DNA from: Methylotenera versatilis 79
Lineage (GTDB): Bacteria > Pseudomonadota > Gammaproteobacteria > Burkholderiales > Methylophilaceae
DNA length: 64,000 nucleotides
Assembly (NCBI RefSeq): GCF_000384375.1
Contig: NZ_ARVX01000001.1
Coordinates: 186,001 to 250,000 of the forward strand
Reading direction: 5' to 3'
Shown here: piece after piece, positions 54,989 through 64,000 of the stretch
Position numbering within the stretch: the stretch's first letter is position 1
Layout of the letters: each line of letters starts with the position of its first letter
Translations under genes and position numbers: made by a program
Notes under the pieces: generated by a model
Databases searched by the model: none
Told to the model about the DNA's origin: nothing
Seen by the model: the letters and a program-made list of their open reading frames with translations, nothing else

Positions 54989-56182
54989 TTATAAAGTTGC
55001 GTGTTTAAAAGGTGCGCGCTCTTCTAACTCATTGGTGTATTCAGCTATTCCGTGCGCTTCGCGGTTTAAATAAATTTTAATAGCGCGTTCAAAATCTGGG
55101 TGAGCGATTTTATGATAAGAGTAAGTTGGGCGCGGTTTAAAGCCACGTGCTAATTTGTGTTCGCCTTGCGCGCCACCTTCAAAAAAAGTGATATTTTCTG
55201 TAATGCAAAATTGCTGCGCTTGGTAATAACATAGCTCAAAATGTAAGCCTGATACAAACTGCATGGCGCCCCAATAACGGCCGTATAACGTGGTTTGATT
55301 ATAAATATTCAGTGTGCAAGCGATTGGGTTTCCATCTAATTCCGCCACAATTAATAGAATATTATTCGGCATGGTTCTGTCGATTTCTGCAAAAAAAAGA
55401 CGTGTTAAGTAAGGTGTGGAATGGTGCTCGCGGTAAGTATTGGTGTAACACTGGTAGAAAAAATCCCAATCTTGCTCAGTGGCCTCAAACCCTTTAATTT
55501 GCCTACAAACGATACCAATCTGTGAGATTTTCTTACGTTCTTGATGAATTTTTTTGCGTTTATCATGACTTAATGTGGCTAAAAATGCTTCAAAGTGCTG
55601 ATAATTTTTATTCTGCCACCTAAATTGCACGCCAACACGCTTTAACCAGCCACTTGCCTGCAACTGTTGCGCATCGGTTTCATCTGGGAAAAGCACATGC
55701 GCACTGGAAAGCTGATGTTTATCCATCACGCTTTCCAATGCTTCAATCATCATAGTCTGCAACTCGGGTTGTTCGGTTAAAAATCGCCTGCTGGTAATGG
55801 GCGAGAAAGGAATCGCCGACAGTAGTTTGGGATAATAATTAAATCCACTACGTTGATAAGCATCCGCCCAAGCCCAATCAAATACATATTCGCCATAGGA
55901 ATGCGTCTTTAAATACAGAGGCATTGCGGCAACTAATTTTTGGTCTAACTTAACCACTAAAGGTTGCGGATTCCACCCAGTGCCCTGCCCGACCGAGCCT
56001 GAGTTTTCTAACGCGCTTAAAAATGCGTGACTGAGTAACGGCGTACCATCAGTTAATGCATCCCAATCAGCAGCTGGTATCTCGCTTAAACTATCTACAA
56101 TTTCCACATGAAAATTTGGCGTAGTTTGAGTGTTAACTTTTTTTGCAGATGCTTGTTTTGAGTTGTCTTGCGGGGAAGTCAT
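54989..56182 (-). CDS. FemAB/GNAT-type acyltransferase (COG3146, 'peptidogalycan biosynthesis')
   Basis: A 397-residue cytosolic protein of the FemAB-like double-GNAT group. Family marks include VKLDQKLVAAMPLYLKTHSY, GEYVFDWAWADAYQRSGFNY, FYQCYTNTYREH and FFEGGAQGEHKLARGFKP. The true reaction is unknown; relatives probably transfer an amino acid or acyl group. Start taken at ATG 56182; a TTG precedes it. Confidence 0.88.
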   Translation of the reverse strand: MTSPQDNSKQASAKKVNTQTTPNFHVEIVDSLSEIPAADWDALTDGTPLLSHAFLSALENSGSVGQGTGWNPQPLVVKLDQKLVAAMPLYLKTHSYGEYVFDWAWADAYQRSGFNYYPKLLSAIPFSPITSRRFLTEQPELQTMMIEALESVMDKHQLSSAHVLFPDETDAQQLQASGWLKRVGVQFRWQNKNYQHFEAFLATLSHDKRKKIHQERKKISQIGIVCRQIKGFEATEQDWDFFYQCYTNTYREHHSTPYLTRLFFAEIDRTMPNNILLIVAELDGNPIACTLNIYNQTTLYGRYWGAMQFVSGLHFELCYYQAQQFCITENITFFEGGAQGEHKLARGFKPRPTYSYHKIAHPDFERAIKIYLNREAHGIAEYTNELEERAPFKHATL

Positions 56183-56357
56183 CAATACTTTTTAAATGGA
56201 TTCTAAAATCAACATACTACATTACTCATTGATGTATTGATGAAAAACCGAGAGTGAAGACTGAGGTAAAAATGACTAGTAAAATGATGTTAACTAGTTG
56301 AGTGGTGATATTTTAAGTGATTGAATAAACTCAAGACTAAATAAACCTTAGATGAGC

Positions 56358-56933
56358 TTAGCTTGGACGTTTACGAATATTAGCCGCTTGCTTATTATCT
56401 TTAGCTTTACTTTTTTCTTTAATCGCAGTTTCAGCGTCTTGAATTTTTTGCGCTTCCATTCTAGCTTCTGCAGATTTTTGACGTTCTATTAATTTTGCTT
56501 GTGCGAGCTGTAGCTCTTCTAAAGTAATGACACCATCTTCATCTACATCGACATAGCTAAAATGACGGGCGATCTGCGGCAAACATAAAGTGGCTTCTTC
56601 GCGGTCTAGTGAATCATCATTGTCTTTATTACATTCGTTAAATCGCTTTTCAATGCTTTCTTGCATCGCTTTGCGTTTTAGTTCGATTTGAGTATGTTCT
56701 GGGTCAGTCGATCTTGCATAATCCGCCAATGCTTTGCGCAAACGGGCACGATCATCAGGGCTAAAGTTATATTCTAGCGTTTTCTCTAAACCGCTTTCAT
56801 CAGCCTCTTCAACCAACGATCGATCACTCAACAGGCCGTTCTTATTTTCGGCTGAAACAGTCGTTGCAAGCAAAGTGCCAAACAATGCTAGCATCGATAA
56901 AGCTGGGGTTAGATAATGTGCTTTTAAAACCAT
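56358..56933 (-). CDS. secreted EF-hand calcium-binding protein
   Basis: A 191-residue protein with a signal peptide (about 8-28, ending TTVSA). Two EF-hand loops are visible: NKDNDDSLDREE (about 108) and DVDEDGVITLEE (about 136), each with Asp/Asn at the metal positions and Glu at position 12. The C-terminal third is a highly charged Lys/Glu/Ala helix. It is likely periplasmic; function unknown. A 280-base gap with the ompR promoter region lies upstream. Confidence 0.85.
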   Translation of the reverse strand: MVLKAHYLTPALSMLALFGTLLATTVSAENKNGLLSDRSLVEEADESGLEKTLEYNFSPDDRARLRKALADYARSTDPEHTQIELKRKAMQESIEKRFNECNKDNDDSLDREEATLCLPQIARHFSYVDVDEDGVITLEELQLAQAKLIERQKSAEARMEAQKIQDAETAIKEKSKAKDNKQAANIRKRPS

Positions 56934-57062
56934 TGTTTAATGAATTCTCATTCTTTCTAACATGATTTAGTTAACAGTGTATAGGTTTGAAAAAACTGAC
57001 CAACCATCAAGATTTGCAATCATGAATCAGCATTGTTAATGCAATGTTTCATAACTATCAAT

Positions 57063-57081
57063 ATTTGTAACCATTTGTAAC
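57063..57081 (+). promoter_or_regulatory. tandem 10-bp repeat upstream of ompR, possible OmpR box
   Basis: ATTTGTAAC occurs at 57063 and again at 57073, a period of exactly 10 bases, and contains the GTAAC core. OmpR binds tandem 10-bp half-sites, so this may be an autoregulatory site. It lies 132 bases before the ATG. The rest of the gap 56934-57213 is AT-rich with no other feature. Confidence 0.45.
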
Positions 57082-57213
57082 ACTTGATTATTTAAAATTA
57101 AGGCGTTTGAAAATGCCGAAAAATTTTCACTTTTCTAGATTTATTCATCATGAGAACATATACTACGTATCCAGTAACGTTTAAGTTGCTCATTCAATCA
57201 TATGAAAGCGTAA

Positions 57214-57942
57214 ATGATGGCTGAAAATAACAAAAAAATCTTGATGGTAGATGATGACTTACGCATGCGCGAGCTGCTACAACGTTATTTAACCGAGCAA
57301 GGTTTTAATATCAAAACCGTATCCGATTCTAAAGAAATGGATGCTACGCTAGCCAATGAATCATTCGATTTATTAGTGCTAGATTTAATGCTGCCTGGTG
57401 AAGATGGTTTAGCCATTTGCAGACGCTTGCGTGGCAGCAAATTCACCTCACCGATCATCATGCTCACCGCGCGTGGTGACGAAGTAGATCGCATTATTGG
57501 CTTAGAAATGGGCGCTGATGATTATTTACCAAAACCATTCAATCCGCGTGAATTGCTTGCGCGTATCAACGCAGTATTGCGTCGCCACGAATATAGCCCA
57601 GAATCTGAAAATATTGGCAAGTTAGAATCGTTTAGTTTTGGCGAGTTTGTGTTTGATCCATCTACCCGCAGTTTAAGTCGTAACGGCATGCCAATCACTA
57701 TTACCAGCGGTGAGTTTGCTTTGCTTAAAGTATTTACCGAACACCCACGCCAACCACTTTCACGCGATAGACTGATGCAATTAGCACGTGGTCGCGAGTT
57801 GGATGTATTCGATCGGAGTATTGACGTACAAGTATCACGCCTGCGCCGCATTGTAGAGCCTGATCCAGCGCGTCCACGTTATTTACAAACTATGTGGGGA
57901 TTTGGTTACGTATTTATTCCTGATGGTGAAGCGTCGCACTAA
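57214..57942 (+). CDS. ompR: OmpR-type response regulator
   Basis: A 242-residue two-component regulator. The receiver domain (about 8-120) has the acidic pair in LMVDDDLRMRE, the phosphorylated Asp in LLVLDLMLPGEDG (near 57), Thr in IMLTARG and Lys in YLPKPFNPRE. The DNA-binding winged helix (about 140-238) ends with RYLQTMWGFGYVF. The stretch VDRIIGLEMGADDYL matches the OmpR subgroup. ATG 57214 and 57217 are both possible starts. The sensor kinase gene follows after 50 bases. Confidence 0.93.
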   Translation: MMAENNKKILMVDDDLRMRELLQRYLTEQGFNIKTVSDSKEMDATLANESFDLLVLDLMLPGEDGLAICRRLRGSKFTSPIIMLTARGDEVDRIIGLEMGADDYLPKPFNPRELLARINAVLRRHEYSPESENIGKLESFSFGEFVFDPSTRSLSRNGMPITITSGEFALLKVFTEHPRQPLSRDRLMQLARGRELDVFDRSIDVQVSRLRRIVEPDPARPRYLQTMWGFGYVFIPDGEASH

Positions 57943-57992
57943 GTTTTTCCACCATAGTCATAAACTCCACTATCGAATCTTAAAATTCCGCA

Positions 57993-59300
57993 TTGAGACT
58001 CTTACCACGCAGATTGCTTTCCCGTTTAATGCTACTTATCGCCATATTATTGGCGGTAAGTATCTATGCGTCGCTTAAAATCTTTGATTATTTTGACCGT
58101 GAACCGCGCGCAACCACCGCTGCTTTACAAGCGGTAACTATTGTAAATTACACGCGCGCGTCTCTTATCGCCGCGCATGAAAATCGTCGTTTGGCTTTAC
58201 TATCAGAACTATCTGGTCGCGAAGGCGTTCGGGTATATGCAGCAGATTTTTTGGAAGATATCGAGCCATTACCTAACGACCCGTTTATTAATTTAATCGC
58301 GGAAAAAATCCGTGAGCGTTTGGGTGTAGAAACCATTATCACGGTTAATCACTACGGTATTCCAGGCTTATGGATTAGTTTTAATGTAGAGCAGGATGAT
58401 TTTTGGGTAGTGATTCCAAAAATTCAAGTTGATAGGCCTTTCCCTTGGCATTGGTTAGGCTGGGGCGCAGTGGTTGGTTTACTTTCATTACTAGGCGCTT
58501 ATTTGATTGCAGCACGAATTAATCGGCCGCTTAATTTATTGGTGCATGCCGCAGATAGATTACGTAACGGCGAACCTGCGCCGCGCTTGCCTGAGGACAG
58601 CGTAGATGAGTTGCGCGATGTAAGTCGCACATTTAACGAAATGGCGGATTCTTTAGTGCGGCTGGATAATGAACGTACACTATTGCTGGCGGGTGTTTCA
58701 CACGACATTCGCACTCCACTTGCACGATTAAGGTTAGCTGTAGAAATGCTGCCTGAGAACACCAACAGCATGAAAGCTGGCATGATTGAAGATATCGCCG
58801 ATATGGATAATATCATTCATCAATTTTTAGATTTTGTGCGTGGGGTTGAGGGCGAGCCTACCAAAATGATGGATATTAACGGTTTGCTGCATGCATTATC
58901 TGAGCGCCAAGCGCGTGCTGGCCGGAATCTTAAACTGAAACTAACGTCTACTTATTTCATCCCTTTGCGCCCATTGGCGATTCAACGTTTGCTGGATAAT
59001 TTAGTCGGTAATGCTTACGCTTATTCCAAAGGTGATGTTGAAGTGACCAGCAGAATCACTGCTGAAAAAATCGTCATTAGCGTGCTGGATAACGGCCCAG
59101 GCATACCGCCGGAACATGCAGAAAGGTTGTTACGCCCATTTGAACGCATGGACAGTGCGCGGAATAAAAACGAAGGTGGCAGCGGTTTAGGTTTAGCGAT
59201 TTGCAACCGCATTGCCAAGCTGCATCGTGGTAGTTTAGAGTTGGTTAATCGCCCCGAAGGCGGATTAGAAGCTAAGTTAACCCTGCCAATACAGCAATAA
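57993..59300 (+). CDS. envZ: EnvZ-like sensor histidine kinase
   Basis: A 435-residue inner-membrane kinase, partner of the OmpR-type protein. Helices lie at about 12-30 and 152-170, with a periplasmic domain of about 120 residues between. HAMP follows (about 172-225), then the H-box LAGVSHDIRTPLARLRL (His near 235), N-box LLDNLVGNAYAYS, G1 VLDNGPGIPPEH and G2 GGSGLGLAICNRI. TTG at 57993 is the likely start; no strong ribosome site is seen, and the 50-base spacing suggests read-through from ompR. Confidence 0.9.
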   Translation: MRLLPRRLLSRLMLLIAILLAVSIYASLKIFDYFDREPRATTAALQAVTIVNYTRASLIAAHENRRLALLSELSGREGVRVYAADFLEDIEPLPNDPFINLIAEKIRERLGVETIITVNHYGIPGLWISFNVEQDDFWVVIPKIQVDRPFPWHWLGWGAVVGLLSLLGAYLIAARINRPLNLLVHAADRLRNGEPAPRLPEDSVDELRDVSRTFNEMADSLVRLDNERTLLLAGVSHDIRTPLARLRLAVEMLPENTNSMKAGMIEDIADMDNIIHQFLDFVRGVEGEPTKMMDINGLLHALSERQARAGRNLKLKLTSTYFIPLRPLAIQRLLDNLVGNAYAYSKGDVEVTSRITAEKIVISVLDNGPGIPPEHAERLLRPFERMDSARNKNEGGSGLGLAICNRIAKLHRGSLELVNRPEGGLEAKLTLPIQQ

Positions 59301-59382
59301 TTCAACAATAATAGATGTTAATCAATTCAGTTAAAAATACTTAACTGTATAAAAACGACCATTATTTGCGACAAAACTAATT

Positions 59383-60768
59383 TTAAACTGGATTAAACCA
59401 ATTCAATTTTTCACGCAATTGCACCACTTCACCGATAATCGTTAAACAAGGCGGTTTCATTTCAGCAATCGCGACTTTTTCGGCCAAATCTGCCAATGTT
59501 GCAGTAACTACTCTTTGGCGTTGTGTGGTGCCTTGTTGTACCACGGCAACTGGCATTGTCGCTGGCACGCCATGTTCAATCAGCTTTTCGCATATCTCTT
59601 TTAAGCCAACCAGGCCCATATAAATAACCACCGTTTGGCGCGGGCGAGACATCGCAACCCAATCCAAGTCCAAAGTGCCGTCTTTAAGGTGACCTGTAAT
59701 AAATAGACAAGCTTGCGCGTAATCGCGATGCGTTAATGGAATACCTGCATAGCTTGAAACCCCATTGGCAGCAGTAATGCCAGGCACGACTTGAAACGGC
59801 ACGCCATGTTGCATCAGTGTTTCAATTTCCTCACCGCCACGCCCAAAAATAAATGGGTCACCGCCTTTTAAACGCAATACACGCTTACCTGCTAAAGCTA
59901 ATCTGGCAAGCAACTCGTTAATTTCCTCTTGCGGCATCGTGTGCTGATCGCGCGATTTGCCTACGTAAATCAACTCTGCATCGCGACGTACTAACTCCAT
60001 CACTTCGGGGCTGACGAGCTTATCGTATACGCAAACATCACATTGCTGCATCAATCTTAACGCTCTAAATGTCAGCAAATCTGGATCGCCAGGGCCACCG
60101 CCCACTAAAAACACTTCGCCCTTATTGGCGGTTGCATCGGCATTATTGATTATATTTTGTAGCAACTCGCGCGCGGCTTGCTCTTGCCCGGATAACACAC
60201 GTTCGACCATTGGGCCTTGCAACACGCCTTCCCAAAAACGGCGGCGCAGTTGCGTGGTCGCAAACTTATCTTTTACTTGCTCACGAAACTCGCCTGCAAT
60301 GGCAGCAATTCGGCCGTAAGTAGCTGGCAACATGGTTTCAATTTTGGTGCGGATATAGCGCGCAAGTACTGGCGCGTTGCCTTCAGATGAAATCGCAATG
60401 ACTACCGGACTGCGATCAATAATCGAACCCATGGTAAATGTACATAAATCAGGCGCATCAACCACGTTAACAGGGATATTTTGCGCTTTTGCAGCGATTG
60501 AAACTGCAATATTGACCGCCTCATCATCGGTAGCAGCAATCACCAAGCATGCGCTTTCAATCTGCTTTTCTTCAAAATTAGCTTGAACATATTTAATCTG
60601 CCCAGCTTTTGCCATCTCTAATAATTCAGTACAGATTTCAGGTGAATATAAAGTAATTGCCGCGTGCGCTTTAAGCAACATTGTCACTTTGCGTGTTGCA
60701 ACGTCACCGCCGCCAATCACCACACAATGGCGGTTGGTAATATTAAAAAAAATGGGCAATGCTTGCAT
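59383..60768 (-). CDS. cysG: sirohaem synthase CysG (multifunctional)
   Basis: A 461-residue fused enzyme. Residues 1-200 are the precorrin-2 dehydrogenase/sirohydrochlorin ferrochelatase part, with the NAD loop VVIGGGDVATRKV, and residues about 215-455 the uroporphyrinogen-III C-methyltransferase part, with VFLVGGGPGDPDLLTFRAL, VYDKLVSPEVM and LKGGDPFIFGRGGEE. Together they make sirohaem from uroporphyrinogen III for sulfite and nitrite reductases. Lone gene, convergent with envZ and divergent from miaB. Confidence 0.96.
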   Translation of the reverse strand: MQALPIFFNITNRHCVVIGGGDVATRKVTMLLKAHAAITLYSPEICTELLEMAKAGQIKYVQANFEEKQIESACLVIAATDDEAVNIAVSIAAKAQNIPVNVVDAPDLCTFTMGSIIDRSPVVIAISSEGNAPVLARYIRTKIETMLPATYGRIAAIAGEFREQVKDKFATTQLRRRFWEGVLQGPMVERVLSGQEQAARELLQNIINNADATANKGEVFLVGGGPGDPDLLTFRALRLMQQCDVCVYDKLVSPEVMELVRRDAELIYVGKSRDQHTMPQEEINELLARLALAGKRVLRLKGGDPFIFGRGGEEIETLMQHGVPFQVVPGITAANGVSSYAGIPLTHRDYAQACLFITGHLKDGTLDLDWVAMSRPRQTVVIYMGLVGLKEICEKLIEHGVPATMPVAVVQQGTTQRQRVVTATLADLAEKVAIAEMKPPCLTIIGEVVQLREKLNWFNPV

Positions 60769-60839
60769 GAAAATGACTTTGAATACGTTGATGCTATTTT
60801 ACCTGCTACTACTCAAATACGCTAAAATTATGCTTTGAT

Positions 60840-62243
60840 TTGCATGAATTTAACCCCTTGAACGATATAAAAGACAATTTAGTTTTACCCAAAATTTTGC
60901 CGAAAAAGGTGTTCATTAAAACCTTTGGTTGCCAGATGAATGAATACGATTCGTCGCGCATGGCAGACATGTTGAATGCTGATAATGGCATGACACAAAC
61001 TGATAATGTGGATGAAGCCGATGTTATTTTGCTCAACACTTGTTCGGTGCGCGAAAAAGCTGAGGAGAAAGTATTCAGCCACTTAGGTCGATTTATTCCG
61101 CTTAAAGCGAAAAATCCCAATTTAGTGATTGGCGTGGGCGGTTGCGTGGCGTCGCAAGAAGGAGACAATATCATCAAGCGCGCACCTTATGTGGATGTGG
61201 TTTTTGGACCGCAAACTCTACATCGCTTGCCTGAGATGATTAAAAATTCTCAATCCAGCGGAAAATCTCAGGTGGATATTAGCTTTCCAGAAATTGAAAA
61301 ATTTGATCATCTGCCACCACCGCGTGTGGAAGGCGTGGCTGCATTTTTAAGCATTATGGAAGGCTGTAGTAAATATTGCAGTTTTTGCGTGGTGCCTTAT
61401 ACCCGTGGAGAAGAAGTGTCACGTCCATTTGAGGCTATCTTGTTGGAAGCGGTGCAATTGGCAGATTTAGGCGTTAAGGAAATTACCCTACTTGGCCAGA
61501 ACGTAAATGCTTACCGTGCACAATATATTACAGAGCATGATGATATTGAAGCCGATTTAGCCATGTTGATTGAAACGATTGCAGAGATTCCACAAATCGA
61601 GCGCATACGTTTTACCACTAGCCACCCGAATGAAATGAATCAGCGACTAATTGATTGCTTTGCTAACGTGCCGAAACTGGCGATTCAGTTACATTTGCCT
61701 GTGCAAGCAGGCTCTGACCGCATCTTGATGGCAATGAAGCGTAATTACACGGCTTTGCAATATAAATCCATCATTCGTAAATTAAAGACAGCCAGCCCAA
61801 ATCTGACATTCACTTCTGATTTTATTATCGGTTTCCCCGGTGAAACTGAGGCGGATTTTGCGGCAACTGCCAAATTGATGCAAGACGTTGGCTTTGATTA
61901 CAGCTTTAGTTTTTTATACAGCCCACGGCCAGGAACGCCGGCGGCATTTATCAAAGATGACACGCCGCAAGATGTTAAGTTGGCGCGATTGAGTAAATTG
62001 CAGGCAATCAATGAAGCGCAAGGCGATGCCATCAGCCGTAACATGTTAGGCACCATTCAACGCGTGCTGATTGATGGCGCATCACGCAAACATGCTGAAC
62101 TATTAGCAGGCAAGACGGACAATAATCGTGTGGTGGATATTGCTGGCAGCAGTGATTTAATTAACACGTTTGTGAACGTTAAAATCACCGATGTATCCAA
62201 TCCTAAACGATTACAAGGCCAGATAATAGAAAAGACTGTTTAA
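60840..62243 (+). CDS. miaB: tRNA-2-methylthio-N6-dimethylallyladenosine synthase
   Basis: A 467-residue radical-SAM enzyme that thiomethylates i6A37 in tRNAs. Two iron-sulfur clusters are predicted: [25 protein letters not shown] and [11 protein letters not shown] supply the N-terminal one, and [15 protein letters not shown] the radical-SAM one. A TRAM domain ends the protein. No ATG exists before the conserved core, so the start is a TTG, at 60840 or at the one just before PKKVFIKTF; neither has a ribosome site. The 3-base gap to phoH shows an operon. Confidence 0.95.
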   Translation: MHEFNPLNDIKDNLVLPKILPKKVFIKTFGCQMNEYDSSRMADMLNADNGMTQTDNVDEADVILLNTCSVREKAEEKVFSHLGRFIPLKAKNPNLVIGVGGCVASQEGDNIIKRAPYVDVVFGPQTLHRLPEMIKNSQSSGKSQVDISFPEIEKFDHLPPPRVEGVAAFLSIMEGCSKYCSFCVVPYTRGEEVSRPFEAILLEAVQLADLGVKEITLLGQNVNAYRAQYITEHDDIEADLAMLIETIAEIPQIERIRFTTSHPNEMNQRLIDCFANVPKLAIQLHLPVQAGSDRILMAMKRNYTALQYKSIIRKLKTASPNLTFTSDFIIGFPGETEADFAATAKLMQDVGFDYSFSFLYSPRPGTPAAFIKDDTPQDVKLARLSKLQAINEAQGDAISRNMLGTIQRVLIDGASRKHAELLAGKTDNNRVVDIAGSSDLINTFVNVKITDVSNPKRLQGQIIEKTV

Positions 62244-62246
62244 TCA

Positions 62247-63191
62247 ATGGAAATTACGTTACAACCTGAAGACAATGTGCGTTTGGCAAACCTTTGCGGC
62301 GCATTGGATGAAAATATTAAACAGATTGAAACCGCACTTGAGGTAAATATTAATCGCCGTGGCGGCACATTCAATATATCTGGCAAGGTAGACAATATGC
62401 GGCTGGCGGCACAGATGATAGAAAACTTCTACGTCCGCGCAAAAAAACCGCTTGAGTTAGAAGATGTGCAATTGGGCCTGGTTGAAATTGATAAATTAAA
62501 GCCAGAAGATGTATCAAGTACAGCAATGCCGGTTTTAATGACGCGGCGCGGCGATTTACATGGTCGCACGCCACGCCAAGTTTCTTATTTGCAGCAAATT
62601 CAGGATCACGATATTACCTTTGGCATTGGCCCAGCGGGTACAGGAAAAACCTATTTAGCTGTTGCCAGCGCAATTGATGCAATGACGCGCGACCGTGTGA
62701 AACGTATCGTTTTAGTACGCCCAGCGGTTGAAGCTGGTGAAAAACTAGGCTTTTTACCAGGTGATTTAAATCAAAAAGTCGACCCATATTTGCGGCCTTT
62801 ATATGACGCATTGTACGATTTAGCAGGTTATGACACGGTGAATAAAATGTTCGAGCGCGGCGCGATTGAGGTCGCACCGTTGGCTTACATGCGCGGCAGA
62901 ACATTGAACCAAAGCTTTATTATTCTGGATGAAGCGCAAAATACGACGCCAGAACAGATGAAAATGTTTTTAACGCGGATTGGCTTTGGCACAAAAGCCG
63001 TTATAACGGGCGATGTGACGCAAATTGATTTACAGCGTCACCAAAAAAGCGGCTTGGTTGAAGCGCAAAAAATATTGAAAGATGTTAAAGGCATTGCGAT
63101 GACGCACTTTTTATCTGCCGATGTCGTCCGCCACCCTTTGGTACAAAAGATTATCAATGCCTACGAAGAATATGAGCTTAAAAATACTTAA
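62247..63191 (+). CDS. PhoH family protein (PhoH-like ATPase)
   Basis: A 314-residue P-loop ATPase. The N-terminal 100 residues hold a KH-like fold, then Walker A FGIGPAGTGKTYLAVA (about 130), Walker B FIILDEAQNTTPEQ (about 225) and VITGDVTQIDLQRHQKSGL. PhoH-like proteins (YbeZ in E. coli) are linked to ribosome maturation with YbeY, and in proteobacteria they follow miaB as here. The ybeY gene does not follow, which is unusual; see the next 270 bases, which hold only a palindrome and the fba promoter region. Confidence 0.93.
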   Translation: MEITLQPEDNVRLANLCGALDENIKQIETALEVNINRRGGTFNISGKVDNMRLAAQMIENFYVRAKKPLELEDVQLGLVEIDKLKPEDVSSTAMPVLMTRRGDLHGRTPRQVSYLQQIQDHDITFGIGPAGTGKTYLAVASAIDAMTRDRVKRIVLVRPAVEAGEKLGFLPGDLNQKVDPYLRPLYDALYDLAGYDTVNKMFERGAIEVAPLAYMRGRTLNQSFIILDEAQNTTPEQMKMFLTRIGFGTKAVITGDVTQIDLQRHQKSGLVEAQKILKDVKGIAMTHFLSADVVRHPLVQKIINAYEEYELKNT

Positions 63192-63322
63192 TTAAGTGAT
63201 TGAGTGTTTTGTTTCAAAGCTTTTACATAAACTTTTTATCTGCTTTCATCATCAGAATATTAGTGATGTAGATGACGAATAACTAGCTTATCTATTAACC
63301 AGTTTACCAAGCAATCTATTTT

Positions 63323-63344
63323 TTATGTCTTATATAAGACATAA
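63323..63344. promoter_or_regulatory. 22-bp perfect palindrome upstream of fba
   Basis: The core GTCTTATATAAGAC extends to 22 perfectly symmetric bases. It lies 115 bases before the fba ATG in a gene-free stretch. It is very likely the binding site of a dimeric regulator, but I cannot name which. Confidence 0.6.
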
Positions 63345-63459
63345 GTGTTATCATCATATTAAGCACATGAACAAAATGAATGCGCTTAAAACAGCCCGAA
63401 ACAGTATTGCGCACAAAATGCATTCAATCACTTAACCTTTAAAATCGATAGAGGACATC

Positions 63460-64000
63460 ATGGCACTGGTTTCACTACGTCAATTATTAGATCACGCCGC
63501 TGAATTTAGCTACGGCATTCCCGCTTTTAATGTGAATAACATGGAGCAGGTGCAGGCGATTATGCAAGCGGCAGATTCCACCAACAGCCCGGTTATTTTG
63601 CAAGCTTCTGCTGGCGCGCGCCAATATGCGGGCGAAGCTTTTCTGCGGCATTTAGTCTTAGCGGCCATCGAATCTTATCCGCATATTCCTGTGGTGATGC
63701 ATCAAGATCACGGCCATACGCCTGCCATCTGTATTCAAGCGATGCGTTCAGGGTTTTCCAGCGTGATGATGGACGGCTCGCTAATGGAAGATGCTAAAAC
63801 GCCATCTACTTATCAATACAATGTAGATGTGTCCAAAAAAGTGGTGGAATTCGCGCACGCGATTGGTGTTTCAGTTGAGGCAGAGTTAGGTGTGCTTGGC
63901 TCGCTAGAAACAGGTTTAGCGGGTGAAGAAGATGGTTCTGGTGCTGAAGGCGTTTTAGATCAATCTCAACTGTTAACTGACCCTGAAGAAGCGGCCGATT
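63460..64000 (+). CDS. fba: class II fructose-bisphosphate aldolase (3' end outside window)
   Basis: The first 180 codons of a zinc-dependent aldolase that splits or forms fructose-1,6-bisphosphate. The start ATG at 63460 has GAGGA 4 bases upstream. Marks: [18 protein letters not shown] at the start, VVMHQDHGH with a catalytic Asp and a zinc His (about 80), [10 protein letters not shown] and [11 protein letters not shown]. It follows the pattern of the long (CbbA/FbaA-type) class II enzymes with a [13 protein letters not shown] loop. In a RuMP methylotroph it would serve the cleavage part of formaldehyde assimilation; that is inference. Confidence 0.95.
   Translation, partial: MALVSLRQLLDHAAEFSYGIPAFNVNNMEQVQAIMQAADSTNSPVILQASAGARQYAGEAFLRHLVLAAIESYPHIPVVMHQDHGHTPAICIQAMRSGFSSVMMDGSLMEDAKTPSTYQYNVDVSKKVVEFAHAIGVSVEAELGVLGSLETGLAGEEDGSGAEGVLDQSQLLTDPEEAAD

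Noticed and set aside
1-64000. CRISPR array
   Set aside because: No regularly spaced short repeats were noticed anywhere and no cas genes are present.

Overview
The window reads as chromosome of a betaproteobacterium with fairly low GC. The order lolB-ispE-tRNA-Gln-prs-rplY-pth-ychF, the cluster DUF971-ubiE-ubiJ-ubiB, an OmpR/EnvZ-type pair and miaB-phoH are all typical of that class. Together with the base composition they suggest a Methylophilaceae (Methylotenera-like) methylotroph. This placement is inferred from gene content; no methylotrophy gene lies in the window.

Layout: (1) 1-6.4 kb: signalling, with the 3' part of a PAS-GAF-GGDEF-EAL protein, a small secreted protein and a chemoreceptor with internal HAMP-like repeats. 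(2) 6.5-11.1 kb: a FadL porin with two YeeE/YedE half-transporters, a hypoxanthine-DNA glycosylase and a cyclopropane fatty acid synthase. (3) 11.3-21.6 kb: accessory metabolism and regulation, with a NitT/TauT-like ABC transporter lacking a binding protein, a decayed pirin gene, and an IclR-controlled symporter operon with a clear operator. An AraC regulator and a small membrane protein/cytochrome b561 pair follow. (4) 21.7-43.9 kb: mostly core genes. rpoH has a near-perfect CIRCE operator but no ATG/GTG/TTG start. Then come a dynamin-like GTPase, the ubiquinone cluster, a symporter, a glycosyltransferase, mutM behind a Gld-type ABC operon, and the lolB to ychF block.

(5) 43.98-53.89 kb: a 9.9-kb integrative element inserted in a tRNA-Met gene, bounded by a 39-bp direct repeat. 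It carries a tyrosine integrase, an AlpA-like regulator, a helix-turn-helix protein translationally coupled to an HUH rolling-circle initiator, and a GC-rich hairpin just past the initiator gene. Its cargo looks like anti-phage or genome-conflict genes: a solitary protein with a PD-(D/E)XK-like C-terminus, an EVE-like/HNH protein with an unknown partner, a divergent nuclease-helicase of DUF2075 type, and a MazG-like enzyme paired with a helical HEPN-like protein. This is the best candidate for an undescribed system here.

(6) 53.9-64 kb: core chromosome again, with a gene remnant at the element border, SDR, FemAB-like and EF-hand proteins, the OmpR/EnvZ-type pair with a 10-bp tandem repeat upstream, cysG, miaB, phoH and the 5' part of a class II fructose-bisphosphate aldolase behind a 22-bp perfect palindrome.
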